This document shows, piece by piece, positions 56,752-64,000 of a stretch of 64,000 bases of DNA. The notes beneath the pieces are model-generated. The model searched no databases and was not told the origin of the DNA. It saw only the letters and a program-made list of their open reading frames with translations. The position numbers and the translations under genes were made by a program. Position 1 is the stretch's first letter, and every line of letters begins with the position of its first letter. Origin of the DNA: Deltaproteobacteria bacterium (GTDB lineage Bacteria; Myxococcota_A; Polyangia; Polyangiales; Polyangiaceae); the NCBI GenBank assembly GCA_016218915.1, contig JACRCQ010000076.1, forward strand, positions 36,618-100,617, read 5' to 3'.

Positions 56752-57177
56752 CTAATCATCGCCGCCCTCGCGTCCGGTGATTCGGTCCGGGGCCGGCGCG
56801 GCAGGTGACGCCGCATCGAGGTGGGCCGCCAGCGTCACTGCGCGCTGCCTCAGTGCCCGTCGATTGACTTCGCTGAACCACGAACTCGGTCCAGTTGCGG
56901 CGATCACTCCCCCCTCGAGCCGATCAACGTGAACGCCGCCTGAAAGCAGAACGGAGACCAGGCGGATAGGGTCGCACGCAACCTGGCTGGAGTCGGGGTA
57001 GACCAACCATGTCTGCTCGCCGAGTTCGCGCAGCAGGAGCGGTTTGCAGCGTTCCACTTCTGCAAGCACCTCGGCGGTGACACGCGCCTTCGGACCGCGG
57101 ACTCGGATGCGCCCCCCGGGTAGGAGGAACAGGCGAATTCCCGCCAATCCGAGCTGCCGCACCAACTCAGATGTCAC
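56752..57177 (-). CDS. Small protein with TubC-type N-terminal docking domain
   Basis: 141 residues from GTG at 57177, overlapping the ATPase gene stop by 11 bp. Residues 4-50 (ELVRQLGLAGIRLFLLPGG, RIRVRGPKARVTAEVL, RCKPLLLREL) match the TubC N-terminal docking fold, best known from NRPS/PKS megasynthases, but also present in plasmid and phage proteins. The rest (QTWLVYPDSSQVACDPIRLV) is unassigned. In this place it probably docks onto the replication proteins made from the same message. Confidence 0.6.
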   Translation of the reverse strand: MTSELVRQLGLAGIRLFLLPGGRIRVRGPKARVTAEVLAEVERCKPLLLRELGEQTWLVYPDSSQVACDPIRLVSVLLSGGVHVDRLEGGVIAATGPSSWFSEVNRRALRQRAVTLAAHLDAASPAAPAPDRITGREGGDD

Positions 57178-59023
57178 GAGACACCTCTTCCTCTTCCGCA
57201 GATGGTGGAGATGGTGGACATGCTGCTGGTTCATCCCAACCGTCACGCGTGGAAGCGATTGTCTCCGACAGTGTCTGCAACGAACCGAATCCATCTCCAC
57301 CATCTCCACCGTCTCCACCACTCTCTTCGTCGCTGTCGTCTGATCGCCCGGAAACGGGTTCGAGGTACCAGAGGTGACCGCCTTCGTTCGGCGGTGTTCT
57401 GCAGAGTCGGAATCCGTTGCGCACCTTTCCGCGAAATCGGCGGAGCAAGTATCCAAGGTCCTTGCTGGCGAGCGGCTTATCAGAGCGTACGCGCGTTAGA
57501 TCGATGACCGCGGTCCGAAGGGAGTGGTACTCGCCGGAACGATCATTCAACACCCTCGCGATCTCCGCTGCCTTGAGGGTGAAACGACTTCCCGACCCAT
57601 GCGACCGAAGTACTTCGCGCAGGCCCGTGAAGAACAACCCGATCGACGATTCCGCGGAATCGCCTTCGGCGAGCTTGGCGCGGGACAAGTACGGATCGGG
57701 CTGCCCTGCCCAAATCAGGGACGCACGGATGAGGTCGCTCCAGGCTTCGAAGCTGCCCCACGCCGGCATGTCGATCTTGGGCCTTCCAGCGACCACGAAC
57801 GCGCGCAACACCGTCAACGCGGCACGTACCAGTCGCGGACGATTTTCCCGTACCCATGGGACGAGAGGGCTGTGCTTGAAACCAGTACGTGCGTCCGGTT
57901 GATCGCAATCAGGTTCGAGCCGAACCAGATTGATGCGACGCACGGCATCGCCGATGAATTCCACGTTGTTGCCAGTCGCTATCCAAGTGACGAGCAGCGG
58001 CATTCGTTTCTCAGCGGAAACGCCGAGGATCCGATCGCTCCACATCGTCGAAGTCAGTGCAGCGTCCATGACCGGTCCTCCAAGCTTCGTTAGATTGTCG
58101 AGCAGGACGACTCGCACTCCGCCCAAGGCAATCGCCATGATGCGCTTGCGCATCTCCTCGCCGTCCGAGGTCTGGGGCGTCACCGGCAGTGGGCGCCCGG
58201 TAGCGATCTCACCCTGAATGGTGGCCGCGAGGCTCTTGCCGGTCCCGCGCTCCGGCGCCTCGATTAGCTGGAGCGGGGCACAACCGGCGAACGCAAATCT
58301 CGCGAACATCGTCAGCAGTCCGGCCATCCACGCTGATCGGTGTTCGGGACCGGCGAACGGAAAATTGACCACCACTTCGGCAAGCACCTCGCAAGCCGCC
58401 TCCGCATCAGCTTGCGTCGGCATTTTGGGTACCGGATCGAATCGCCCATTGGGAAGGTAGAGAAGACCTGTCGCACCGTCGTAACCAGGCACGTCAAGCA
58501 CGGACCCATCGGGTCGCATGACCGGCGATTCGACCACCCCTTCGAGCACACGGATGTCCTTCCACTCACCGTAGTCCGCCACCTGTCGCACCAGGCGGTA
58601 GGGAGGATGTGCTGCCACCCATTTGCCTGGGCCCCGCCTGTTGTTGCGCCAAGCTCTCCAGTCCGCCGCACTCGAGAGATGCATCGAGATCATGGAGTGG
58701 GGCAGGATGTCGATCGTGGGCGTTCCACGCGGCAAGACCACGCCTCCCAGCTTGGTCTGCTCGTCAAGCACTCGAACCAGGAAGCCGCCTCGCTGGAAGA
58801 TCGGCCGACCAGTCGCGACCATGGCAGCGACCGCCTCCTTCAGCACGCGCTCTTCATCGGCGTCGAGTCTGATCTCGGGCTTCGCGCCCACCGATGTCGT
58901 TGGTTGCCCGTCGGCCAAGAGTCCGTTCGCGTACGGCGTGCCGGTCATCGGGTCGTCCGGAAGCAGACCCTGACGAGCGAGTTCGTTAACGTCGGGGCGG
59001 GACGGCGGCGGCTGTGTGCTCAT
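57167..59023 (-). CDS. P-loop ATPase, probable replicative helicase-like protein of the element
   Basis: 618 residues from ATG at 59023. Walker A ERGTGKS (about 259-265) and Walker B RVVLLDNL (about 302) in an AAA-type core, with the sensor-like TWIATGNN and arginine-rich SAEKRMP. The layout (N-terminal unknown domain, ATPase, C-terminal extended acidic tail DDSDEESGGDGGDGGDG) matches ATPases paired with a primase in satellites and ICE-like elements. Start overlaps the primase stop (ATGA), so the two are coupled. Helicase activity is inferred from context. Confidence 0.7.
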   Translation of the reverse strand: MSTQPPPSRPDVNELARQGLLPDDPMTGTPYANGLLADGQPTTSVGAKPEIRLDADEERVLKEAVAAMVATGRPIFQRGGFLVRVLDEQTKLGGVVLPRGTPTIDILPHSMISMHLSSAADWRAWRNNRRGPGKWVAAHPPYRLVRQVADYGEWKDIRVLEGVVESPVMRPDGSVLDVPGYDGATGLLYLPNGRFDPVPKMPTQADAEAACEVLAEVVVNFPFAGPEHRSAWMAGLLTMFARFAFAGCAPLQLIEAPERGTGKSLAATIQGEIATGRPLPVTPQTSDGEEMRKRIMAIALGGVRVVLLDNLTKLGGPVMDAALTSTMWSDRILGVSAEKRMPLLVTWIATGNNVEFIGDAVRRINLVRLEPDCDQPDARTGFKHSPLVPWVRENRPRLVRAALTVLRAFVVAGRPKIDMPAWGSFEAWSDLIRASLIWAGQPDPYLSRAKLAEGDSAESSIGLFFTGLREVLRSHGSGSRFTLKAAEIARVLNDRSGEYHSLRTAVIDLTRVRSDKPLASKDLGYLLRRFRGKVRNGFRLCRTPPNEGGHLWYLEPVSGRSDDSDEESGGDGGDGGDGFGSLQTLSETIASTRDGWDEPAACPPSPPSAEEEEVSRDI

Positions 59024-60111
59024 CCGAAGATCCCTCCCCGAATGAGCAGGCACCGCGAACCGAGGGTCAGCGCGATGTGCGCCGCGTAGCGTTCACCGGC
59101 GGGATCTGCGTCAGTCCAGATCGCAACTCGGGTGCCGCTCGGAATGCGCGCCGCAACTTCTGGACACCAGGCGCCAGAGTAGATCCCGAGGACGGCGTGG
59201 GAGGGAGGACAGCGGAGCGGCGTGCGCACGGCCCAGGTCAAGAAGTCGAACTCGCCCTCGGCTATGACGACGCGAGGTTCGCTCCTCGCCCACTCAGGCC
59301 AACGCCCGGCGCGAAGTACTTCAACACCCATGGCGTCGGCCATCACGAGACCGCCGGTCTTGTGGCCCGCTGGCGGCAAGCGCTTTGGGCTGTCTCCATC
59401 AACAACGCGGCAGGCTCGGACGCCGACGACGTTGCCGCACGCGTTGTAGACAGGCAGGACTAGAAGGTGGCCGGTCTCGACCCAACTCTGTCCGCGAAAG
59501 CGCGCCCACCTCGGAAGCTGGAGGCACGATCGTGGGATCCCGAAGGCCAAACCGCGTACGTCTACTTCGCGGGGTTCGAGGCCGCGGCATCGGACGTGTC
59601 GAGCGACCGTCTCGACCTGATCGGTGCACACGCACGAACCGATGAACTTCAAGAGTCCGTCACGGTCCAGATACTCCCTCTCGGACTCTGGTCGCGGCGG
59701 CGCCGATGCTGGGATCGGGCATGAGGCCGCATCGGTCGCAGGGAAGGGGCCCTTCGCGTCAAGGGCTTCGACCAAGTCCCAGCGTCCCAGCGTCTCGGCT
59801 TCATGCACCAGGACGTTTCTGAACCCTGACCCTGTCACCTCGAACCCGCGCACCTGGGCGAACAGCGCGTGGACGTCCCGGGTCTCGCCGCATCCGAAGC
59901 AATGCACTCGGATCGAGCCTTGCGGCCCGATTCCGATCCAGCAGGATGGTGTACGCTCCTCCACCCAAGGACACCGGACGACGGCTTGTCGGGATTCCTT
60001 GCGGAAGCGGAGCCCGAGCAGCTCGCAGACAGCGAACGGACCGATGCGAGTCCACTCGCGGGTGAGGTCGTCCCGGATGCCACGAACGTCGATCACTGCA
60101 CGACCCCACAT
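59020..60111 (-). CDS. DnaG-type primase with zinc-binding and TOPRIM domains
   Basis: 363 residues. Zinc-binding CHC2-like region: VRCPWVEERTPS, then VHCFGCG (C47, C71, C74); the usual His after CPF is Val, so the fourth ligand may be C57 or H70. TOPRIM: RVVIAEGEFDFL (Glu) and WTDADPAGE (Asp-X-Asp). Makes RNA primers for element replication, together with the ATPase encoded downstream. ATG at 60111 overlaps the upstream gene by 19 bp. Confidence 0.83.
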   Translation of the reverse strand: MWGRAVIDVRGIRDDLTREWTRIGPFAVCELLGLRFRKESRQAVVRCPWVEERTPSCWIGIGPQGSIRVHCFGCGETRDVHALFAQVRGFEVTGSGFRNVLVHEAETLGRWDLVEALDAKGPFPATDAASCPIPASAPPRPESEREYLDRDGLLKFIGSCVCTDQVETVARHVRCRGLEPREVDVRGLAFGIPRSCLQLPRWARFRGQSWVETGHLLVLPVYNACGNVVGVRACRVVDGDSPKRLPPAGHKTGGLVMADAMGVEVLRAGRWPEWARSEPRVVIAEGEFDFLTWAVRTPLRCPPSHAVLGIYSGAWCPEVAARIPSGTRVAIWTDADPAGERYAAHIALTLGSRCLLIRGGIFG

Positions 60112-60407
60112 GGTGATGGCGCTGCAACTCCAATCTGGACGATGATGCAGTCCTCGATAACGATGCTGTCGTCGGGCAAGATCACCACGACCTCATTTCG
60201 AGGGTGCGGCGTCCGAGTTGCGAGTGCGACCAGGTCGGGTCGATGAATAGCCTCCAACGCCCAGGCCACCTCATTCCGCGTCATCAACAGCATCGTGCAC
60301 TCGGTGGTGAGAAACACGCCCACCGACTCGGGGATGTTGAAACCTGCGTCTCGCGTGTACCTGATGTCCGCGCAGTAAAGGACTCGACGCTGGGCAGACA
60401 GCGTCAT
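60093..60407 (-). CDS. Small protein of the replication module, unknown
   Basis: 104 residues, MTLSAQRRVLYCADIRYTRDAG..., then MLLMTRNEVAWALEAIHRPDLVALATRTPHP. Beta-rich with no recognised motif. ATG at 60407 overlaps the XRE gene stop (ATGA at 60404-60407) and its 3' end overlaps the primase start. The polycistronic packing suggests a role in replication or control. Confidence 0.6.
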   Translation of the reverse strand: MTLSAQRRVLYCADIRYTRDAGFNIPESVGVFLTTECTMLLMTRNEVAWALEAIHRPDLVALATRTPHPRNEVVVILPDDSIVIEDCIIVQIGVAAPSPCGVVQ

Positions 60408-60637
60408 CGCGACGCTCCTTCCGGCCGCCTCGTCGATCTCGCGCGCCGGATCGGTCTCGCCACGCAAAGCCGGGCGTAGGCCCGAACAAGCCTTGTGAAG
60501 ATCTGGGGGCGCACAGGCGCGCCGAACTCGAATGCTCGCACAGTTGCCGGTGCGCAATCGGCTGCCACCGCAATATCGATAAGGCGAACGTGTGCGCGCA
60601 ATCGAAGTTGCCGAGCGCGATGTGAATTGAATCGCAT
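60404..60637 (-). CDS. XRE-family (Cro/C1-like) HTH regulator
   Basis: 77 residues from ATG 60637: RFNSHRARQLRLRAHVRLIDIAVAADCAPATVRAFEFG is a lambda-repressor-type HTH. First gene of the minus-strand replication/integration operon, hence the likely repressor of it. The inverted repeat at 60632-60652 covers its start codon and could be its operator. Confidence 0.72.
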   Translation of the reverse strand: MRFNSHRARQLRLRAHVRLIDIAVAADCAPATVRAFEFGAPVRPQIFTRLVRAYARLCVARPIRRARSTRRPEGASR

Positions 60638-60652
60638 TGCCTGATCATGCGA
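60632..60652. promoter_or_regulatory. Inverted repeat over the XRE start, candidate operator
   Basis: TCGCAT and ATGCGA are perfect 6-bp arms with a 9-bp spacer (60632-60652). The plus strand also has two direct GGGACAA repeats (60670-60676 and 60680-60686, 10 bp apart). Both are in the divergent control region 60638-60815. Confidence 0.35.
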
Positions 60653-60815
60653 GAACGCCAGACCATCAGGGGACAATGTGGGACAAAGAGCAGCTCGTTT
60701 TCGGCGACCTCCAAGTGCGCGAACTTCCGAGTCCATTTGCCACACGATCGCCGGACGGGCGGTGCGTCCTCGGTCGGGCTGGGCTCCCCTTGCGCTCAGG
60801 GATGCAAGCGAGCAA

Positions 60816-61589
60816 ATGGTCGGAATGGTTGCTGCGTTCGCGTGGGTCACAGACCAAGAGCAGACAAGGAGGCCGGTGTCCGAAGCGGACTACAAGAGCT
60901 TCCTAAAGTCAGCTGGGAAGTACCGCTGGATCATCGATGGAGCGGCGCGGGAACCGTACGTGCGGACTGGGCGGAAGAAGTACCGTCTTCGCAAGCGCGA
61001 CGGAATCGAGGCGGTTGCAGAGATAGTTCGAGCCGACGGAAAGCTCGTCGAAGTCTGCGACCTCCGCGTCAAGGACGATGTGATTGAACGAATTCGATTC
61101 ATGATAGAGCCCCCGAGGTTCAAGACGAAGGAGGGCAAGAAGGTGCTGGACAAGGCGGCCACGAGGAAGTCCCGTTCGTTCCATGTCGAGGGTCTGGGGC
61201 GGGACAAGGCGTGGCGGTTCTCCCCTCGCGATGGTGCGAGGTACTGCGTCATCGAGCGCGCTTCGGCGTCGGATAGGACGGAAGCGGAATCGTTGTCGGC
61301 TCCATCCGCCGGGATCGCGGGTTCGACCGGTAGGGGTTCGGAGACTTCAGTCAGCGATCTGATTCGGAAGGGTTGGATGAGAGGTTTCGGCAAGGCGCCG
61401 ACCGCGGATCCCGTGGGGAACGAACTCGATCAACTCATCAGTGGTGCCTCGAGTGGGAATCCATTTGGTCCACCGATGACCGCATCCGGCGCGATGGAAG
61501 GCGAAGTCCGTCGCGAAGACTCAGGCGGATCACCCCGAGAACGTAGTCAAGGTCGCGCGCATCCGCCGCAGGTGACGCGAAAACGCTAG
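60816..61589 (+). CDS. Element-encoded protein of unknown function
   Basis: 257 residues if started at ATG 60816; ATG at 60825 or GTG at 60876 (AAGGAGG just upstream, spacing only 3) are alternatives. A basic first domain (KYRWIIDGAAREPYVRTGRKKYRLRKRDG in parts; VIERIRFMIEPPRFKTKEGKK) and a low-complexity Ser/Gly/Arg tail. No family recognised. Divergent from the replication operon and the first rightward gene of the element. Confidence 0.55.
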   Translation: MVGMVAAFAWVTDQEQTRRPVSEADYKSFLKSAGKYRWIIDGAAREPYVRTGRKKYRLRKRDGIEAVAEIVRADGKLVEVCDLRVKDDVIERIRFMIEPPRFKTKEGKKVLDKAATRKSRSFHVEGLGRDKAWRFSPRDGARYCVIERASASDRTEAESLSAPSAGIAGSTGRGSETSVSDLIRKGWMRGFGKAPTADPVGNELDQLISGASSGNPFGPPMTASGAMEGEVRREDSGGSPRERSQGRAHPPQVTRKR

Positions 61590-61689
61590 ATCTTCCGGGC
61601 CACAACACCGTCTGAGTTTGGCTGCCGATCGGCTTCCGATTGTCCCCGCAATCGGTAGATCTTGCCAGAGGGACAACCGGAGGTTGACG

Positions 61690-61938
61690 ATGCGTTCATC
61701 GGAGATTGAGCAGTGGATGGAAGACCGTGGTGGAGTGGCAACCACCCAAGAGGTCGCCGAGTACCTCGAGATCGATCGTCGCTACGCCACGTCAAAGGCG
61801 GAAGAGATAGGGGTCCGACGAGTTGGGTCGTCGTACGCCTGGCTTCTGCCGGACGTGCTCGCTCTGGATGAAGTGAGCAACGAGGACGACGAAGACGAGG
61901 ACGACGAAGACGAGGACGACGAGGAAAGAGAAGAGTGA
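61690..61938 (+). CDS. Small HTH protein with Asp/Glu tail
   Basis: 82 residues: SEIEQWMEDRGGVATTQEVAEYLEIDRRYATSKAEEIGVRRVG looks like a winged/HTH DNA-binding fold. It is followed by an acidic run of alternating DE (NEDDEDEDDEDEDDEEREE). GGAGG 6 nt before the ATG. DNA-mimic or antitoxin-like tails of this type occur in mobile elements; function here is unproven. Confidence 0.65.
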   Translation: MRSSEIEQWMEDRGGVATTQEVAEYLEIDRRYATSKAEEIGVRRVGSSYAWLLPDVLALDEVSNEDDEDEDDEDEDDEEREE

Positions 61939-61989
61939 TTGCGAATCCCTTCCCGGAAGCTCGATGCAACAAGCACTTCGTTGCGTCGA

Positions 61990-62450
61990 GCCCATCGCTC
62001 AATTCGATCGCTCTGGCCGTATCGCCGCCGGACGCTTCCCTGCCCGAGGAAGCTGTACGGCTCATGCTTGCCTTCGCGCCGACCCAGCATCCTCTGGCGC
62101 CGTTACGTAGGTGGCGCTCGCGCGTCGGAACTGTGCAGCGTGCGCGTTCGGGGTCTTGTTGCGCATGATGAAGCGGGGCAGGTGACTTAATTTCGGGAAG
62201 GACGGTAAGACGCCGGTCGTGTTGCACACGCGAGCGACCTGGCGCGATCTCCAGGCCTTGGCTGACACTGCTGACCCAGACGCGTGAGCACGAGCTGGGT
62301 GCGCCATGCGCGCGCGAGCGAGCCATGCGATCGACCGTGGCGCACCGGTCAGCTTGGTGCGGTCAGCCCCAAGGCACGCATCGGTGAGCACGGCATCGCC
62401 GTACTCGCAAGCGCGGCCCAGAGCAAGCTCCGGCCAGTACCTGGCAGTAC
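61990..62450 (+). pseudogene. Frameshifted tyrosine recombinase remnant
   Basis: Pieces of one tyrosine recombinase lie in changing frames: LPEEAVRLMLAFAP, then YVGGARASELCSVRVRGL (box I), LNFGKDGKTPVVLH, SWVRHARAS / SHAIDRGAPVSLV (box II, normally HWLRHAHASHALDRGA) and PRHASVSTASPYSQARPRASSGQYLAV (normally the GHASLATTSRYLHARPNDSSARYL end). At least three frame changes and a stop are needed to join them. An older, dead recombinase nested in the element. Confidence 0.7.
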
Positions 62451-62769
62451 CTGGGGGCGTGAGGGGAGTGGAACCGCCAAGAAGAAGAGGGTCGCGCGAA
62501 AATCGACCCCAGGCGAAGAGAACTGGGATGAGCTACGCGCTCTCTATAGGTTTTTTTGGGGTCAGGCCGGCGCGAACCGCCTGGAGGTTGTGCTCCAGCC
62601 CCGCGTTAGATCAGGACAGGGCAGGGCATGATGGGCGATTCGCGTGCATTGGGTGGGTAGGATTTTTCCATTTCCTGGGCGCACCCTGGGTGCCTATGAT
62701 CCGGCATCGACAGCACCTTGTCGAATGAGGTCGGGTAGGTGTGCCAGCACATGACGGGAATCATACGCG
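62451..62769. other. 319-bp stretch without a gene
   Basis: Between the recombinase remnant and the nuclease gene. Short frames only, mixed composition, more AT-rich near 62540-62760. No promoter, terminator or repeat stands out. Confidence 0.5.
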
Positions 62770-63801
62770 ATGCAACACTATGAGCCAATTCTAGCCGCTA
62801 TGCTTAGACCGATTCAGATCCCTCCCCCAGCGAATTGGCAGGACTTTGAGACCCTTTGCCATGACCTTTGGCGCGATGTCTGGCAGGACGATGAAGCGCA
62901 GAAAAATGGGCGCAGCGGGCAGCCTCAATGCGGCGTCGATATCTTCGGTCGTCCGGGTCTCGGTGCCGAGTACGCAGGCGTCCAGTGCAAGGGCAAGGAC
63001 CGGCTCACCGCTAAGCGGCTTACCTCAGCGGAGATGAATGCTGAGGTCAAGAAGGCAAAGCGCTTCCAGCCCCGCCTAAATGCGCTCGCGTTCGCAACCA
63101 CTGCACCCCGAGACGAAGGAGTTCAGGAGGCGGCTCGAAAGATCACAGCGCAGCTATCGAAGCGCACTCGATTCACTCTGAGCGTCTGGTCGTGGGACGA
63201 CATATCCGATGAGCTGTGCAAGCGACCGCATGTCCTTCAGCGACACTATCCGCAGTTCTTCCAACGGGTCGGCCTGTTGCGTATTCTAGCCCTGAACGTT
63301 GTTGAATTCGACTACATGACCCATAGCTGCTCAGAAGAAGATCTCTTCGATTTCTTCGGATCTCCCGCCGTTCGTGCTCTCTTCTCTGAGGAACTTCGCC
63401 TCGACATGCAGGCCATCGTCGCGGAACTGGTGTTGAACGCCTCATCGCATGGGGGCGCTCGCTGGTGCTCGCTGAGAATTGAGAATGACCGAGTCACCTA
63501 CAGAGATGACGGCGGAGCCTTTAACCCCTTGAACAAGGCACGGCGGAAGAAGGGCGCGAAGATGGGAACGGGGGCAGGGATCCCCTTCATCCGGTACGTG
63601 CTCCAAGCCTATGCGGGCAAGATTCGCGCGGGCTACCAACGGGACGGCGATAGAAACGTGATCGAGTTTGCATTTCAGGAGCGACTGGCTGCTCTCACGC
63701 TCGCCAAGAATTGCAAGATCTGGCTGCGAGGAAGTACGTGTTTAGCGGGTAGGTCCATGTCATCCATGTCCCACGTTGTCCTTCGAAAGTTGAGCGCGTG
63801 A
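62770..63801 (+). CDS. PD-(D/E)XK nuclease fused to a GHKL ATPase, candidate defence effector
   Basis: 343 residues. N-terminal domain (1-150): WQDFETLCHDLWRDVW, NGRSGQPQCGVDIFG and GVQCKGKD, the Glu28-Asp57-Gln72-X-Lys74 arrangement of restriction-endonuclease-like folds (Mrr/Cap4-type). C-terminal domain (about 210-320): AELVLNASSHGG (N box, Glu219/Asn223), RDDGGAF (G1), GTGAGIPFIRYVL (G2), a histidine-kinase/Hsp90-like ATPase. It lacks a phospho-acceptor. Such nuclease-ATPase fusions occur in anti-phage genes. ATG at 62770 or 62800. Lower GC than neighbours and location in the element suggest acquired cargo. Confidence 0.72.
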   Translation: MQHYEPILAAMLRPIQIPPPANWQDFETLCHDLWRDVWQDDEAQKNGRSGQPQCGVDIFGRPGLGAEYAGVQCKGKDRLTAKRLTSAEMNAEVKKAKRFQPRLNALAFATTAPRDEGVQEAARKITAQLSKRTRFTLSVWSWDDISDELCKRPHVLQRHYPQFFQRVGLLRILALNVVEFDYMTHSCSEEDLFDFFGSPAVRALFSEELRLDMQAIVAELVLNASSHGGARWCSLRIENDRVTYRDDGGAFNPLNKARRKKGAKMGTGAGIPFIRYVLQAYAGKIRAGYQRDGDRNVIEFAFQERLAALTLAKNCKIWLRGSTCLAGRSMSSMSHVVLRKLSA

Positions 63802-63848
63802 TCTGATTCTGCTGTCCATGGGAGCAGTGTTGTGAGATCCGGGAATGA

Positions 63849-64000
63849 ATGACGCCCGGCGAGTTGGAGCAGGAAAACGAGCGACTCCGCAAGGATGTCG
63901 AGGAACTGCGTCGCGAGAATGCCGGGCTTCGGGAACAACTTCACAAGGTGCTCAAAGAAGTCGAGGAGTGGAAACGAGGGCATCGCGAGCGTGGCAAGCG
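63849..64000 (+). CDS. N-terminal part of a coiled-coil protein, possibly IS66-type transposase (truncated by window)
   Basis: About 50 codons visible: MTPGELEQENERLRKDVEELRRENAGLREQLHKV (in parts), then EEWKRGHRERGK. A leucine-zipper-like coil followed by a basic run resembles the start of IS66-family TnpC proteins, but other coiled-coil proteins begin likewise. The gene continues past the window. Low confidence in family. Confidence 0.4.
   Translation, partial: MTPGELEQENERLRKDVEELRRENAGLREQLHKVLKEVEEWKRGHRERGK

Larger units (their letters stand above)
54779..64000. mobile_element. Integrative element at tRNA-Ser(GCT); right end outside the window
   Basis: An integrase gene directly at the 3' end of an intact tRNA, followed by a compact set of small DNA-binding proteins, an ATPase/helicase and a primase all on the minus strand, then oppositely oriented accessory genes and transposon- or recombinase-like pieces, is the layout of a tRNA-targeted integrative element. 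The outer att repeat was not found before 64000, so its length is at least 9.2 kb. Confidence 0.82.

Noticed and set aside
63675-63983. Minus-strand frame at the right edge
   Set aside because: Antisense to the end of the nuclease fusion and the coiled-coil frame; no SD.

Overview
The window is high-GC bacterial DNA that looks myxobacterial (Myxococcota, probably a Polyangiales-type genome). This rests on a CdnL/CarD regulator, an Ala/Lys-rich histone H1-like protein, an NtrC-type regulator, a Hanks-type kinase, many Gly/Ala/Ser-rich lipoproteins, a trypsin with thrombospondin type-3 repeats and a TubC-type docking domain. No taxon was computed. Long antisense open frames are common because of the base composition and were left out.

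Layout. 1-12.7 kb: mixed housekeeping and regulation (CdnL, Ppx/GppA, OmpA-type lipoprotein, histone-like protein, acyltransferase, glyA, a ferredoxin with a long repeat tail, a sigma-54 regulator, a Nudix hydrolase). 12.7-19.3 kb, minus strand: a tightly coupled operon of a UGPase-like uridylyltransferase, an outer-membrane-barrel/SppA fusion, an ABC-ATPase-like protein without a Walker A motif, and a lipoprotein S9 peptidase. 19.5-24.5 kb: a YXWGXW-repeat lipoprotein, a kinase, a transglutaminase-like protein, a Cys-rich lipoprotein and a cyclic-nucleotide-binding protein. 24.5-26.1 kb: three tandem lipoproteins sharing the motif LNPQPEPP directly after the lipobox cysteine. 26.2-26.9 kb: YggS-type PLP-binding protein.

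27.2-39.2 kb is the spc/alpha ribosomal supercluster, from rplV to rplQ with secY, adk, infA, rpmJ and rpoA. The first half of the S10 operon is missing upstream of rplV, which has its own promoter and a leader hairpin. Several proteins carry basic N-terminal extensions, most strikingly L5 (about 90 residues).

39.2-46.2 kb is rearranged accessory DNA. A PIN toxin is preceded by a chimeric antitoxin frame whose N-terminus comes from a dinB fragment. A second dinB fragment lies in the opposite orientation. Then follows a secreted trypsin-like protease whose signal-peptide codons contain a 13-G tract that puts it out of frame; it is separated from a Kelch-like segment by one in-frame TAG. An intact dinB follows. 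46.2-51.3 kb, minus strand: a five-gene run (pyruvate-kinase-like, acylphosphatase, TPR/HEAT-like, lipoprotein PLP enzyme, glucosaminidase-like). 51.4-54.5 kb: prfB with its programmed +1 frameshift, a Cys-rich protein and a secreted FGE/SUMF1-like protein.

54.6 kb to the end: two serine tRNA genes, the second being the integration site of a mobile element. Its integrase frame runs antisense through the whole tRNA. The element carries a compact replication module (primase, ATPase/helicase, small DNA-binding proteins, a TubC-docking-like protein), rightward accessory genes, a frameshifted second tyrosine recombinase, a nuclease fused to a GHKL ATPase (candidate defence effector), and the start of a coiled-coil, possibly IS66-type frame. 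The right boundary lies outside the window.
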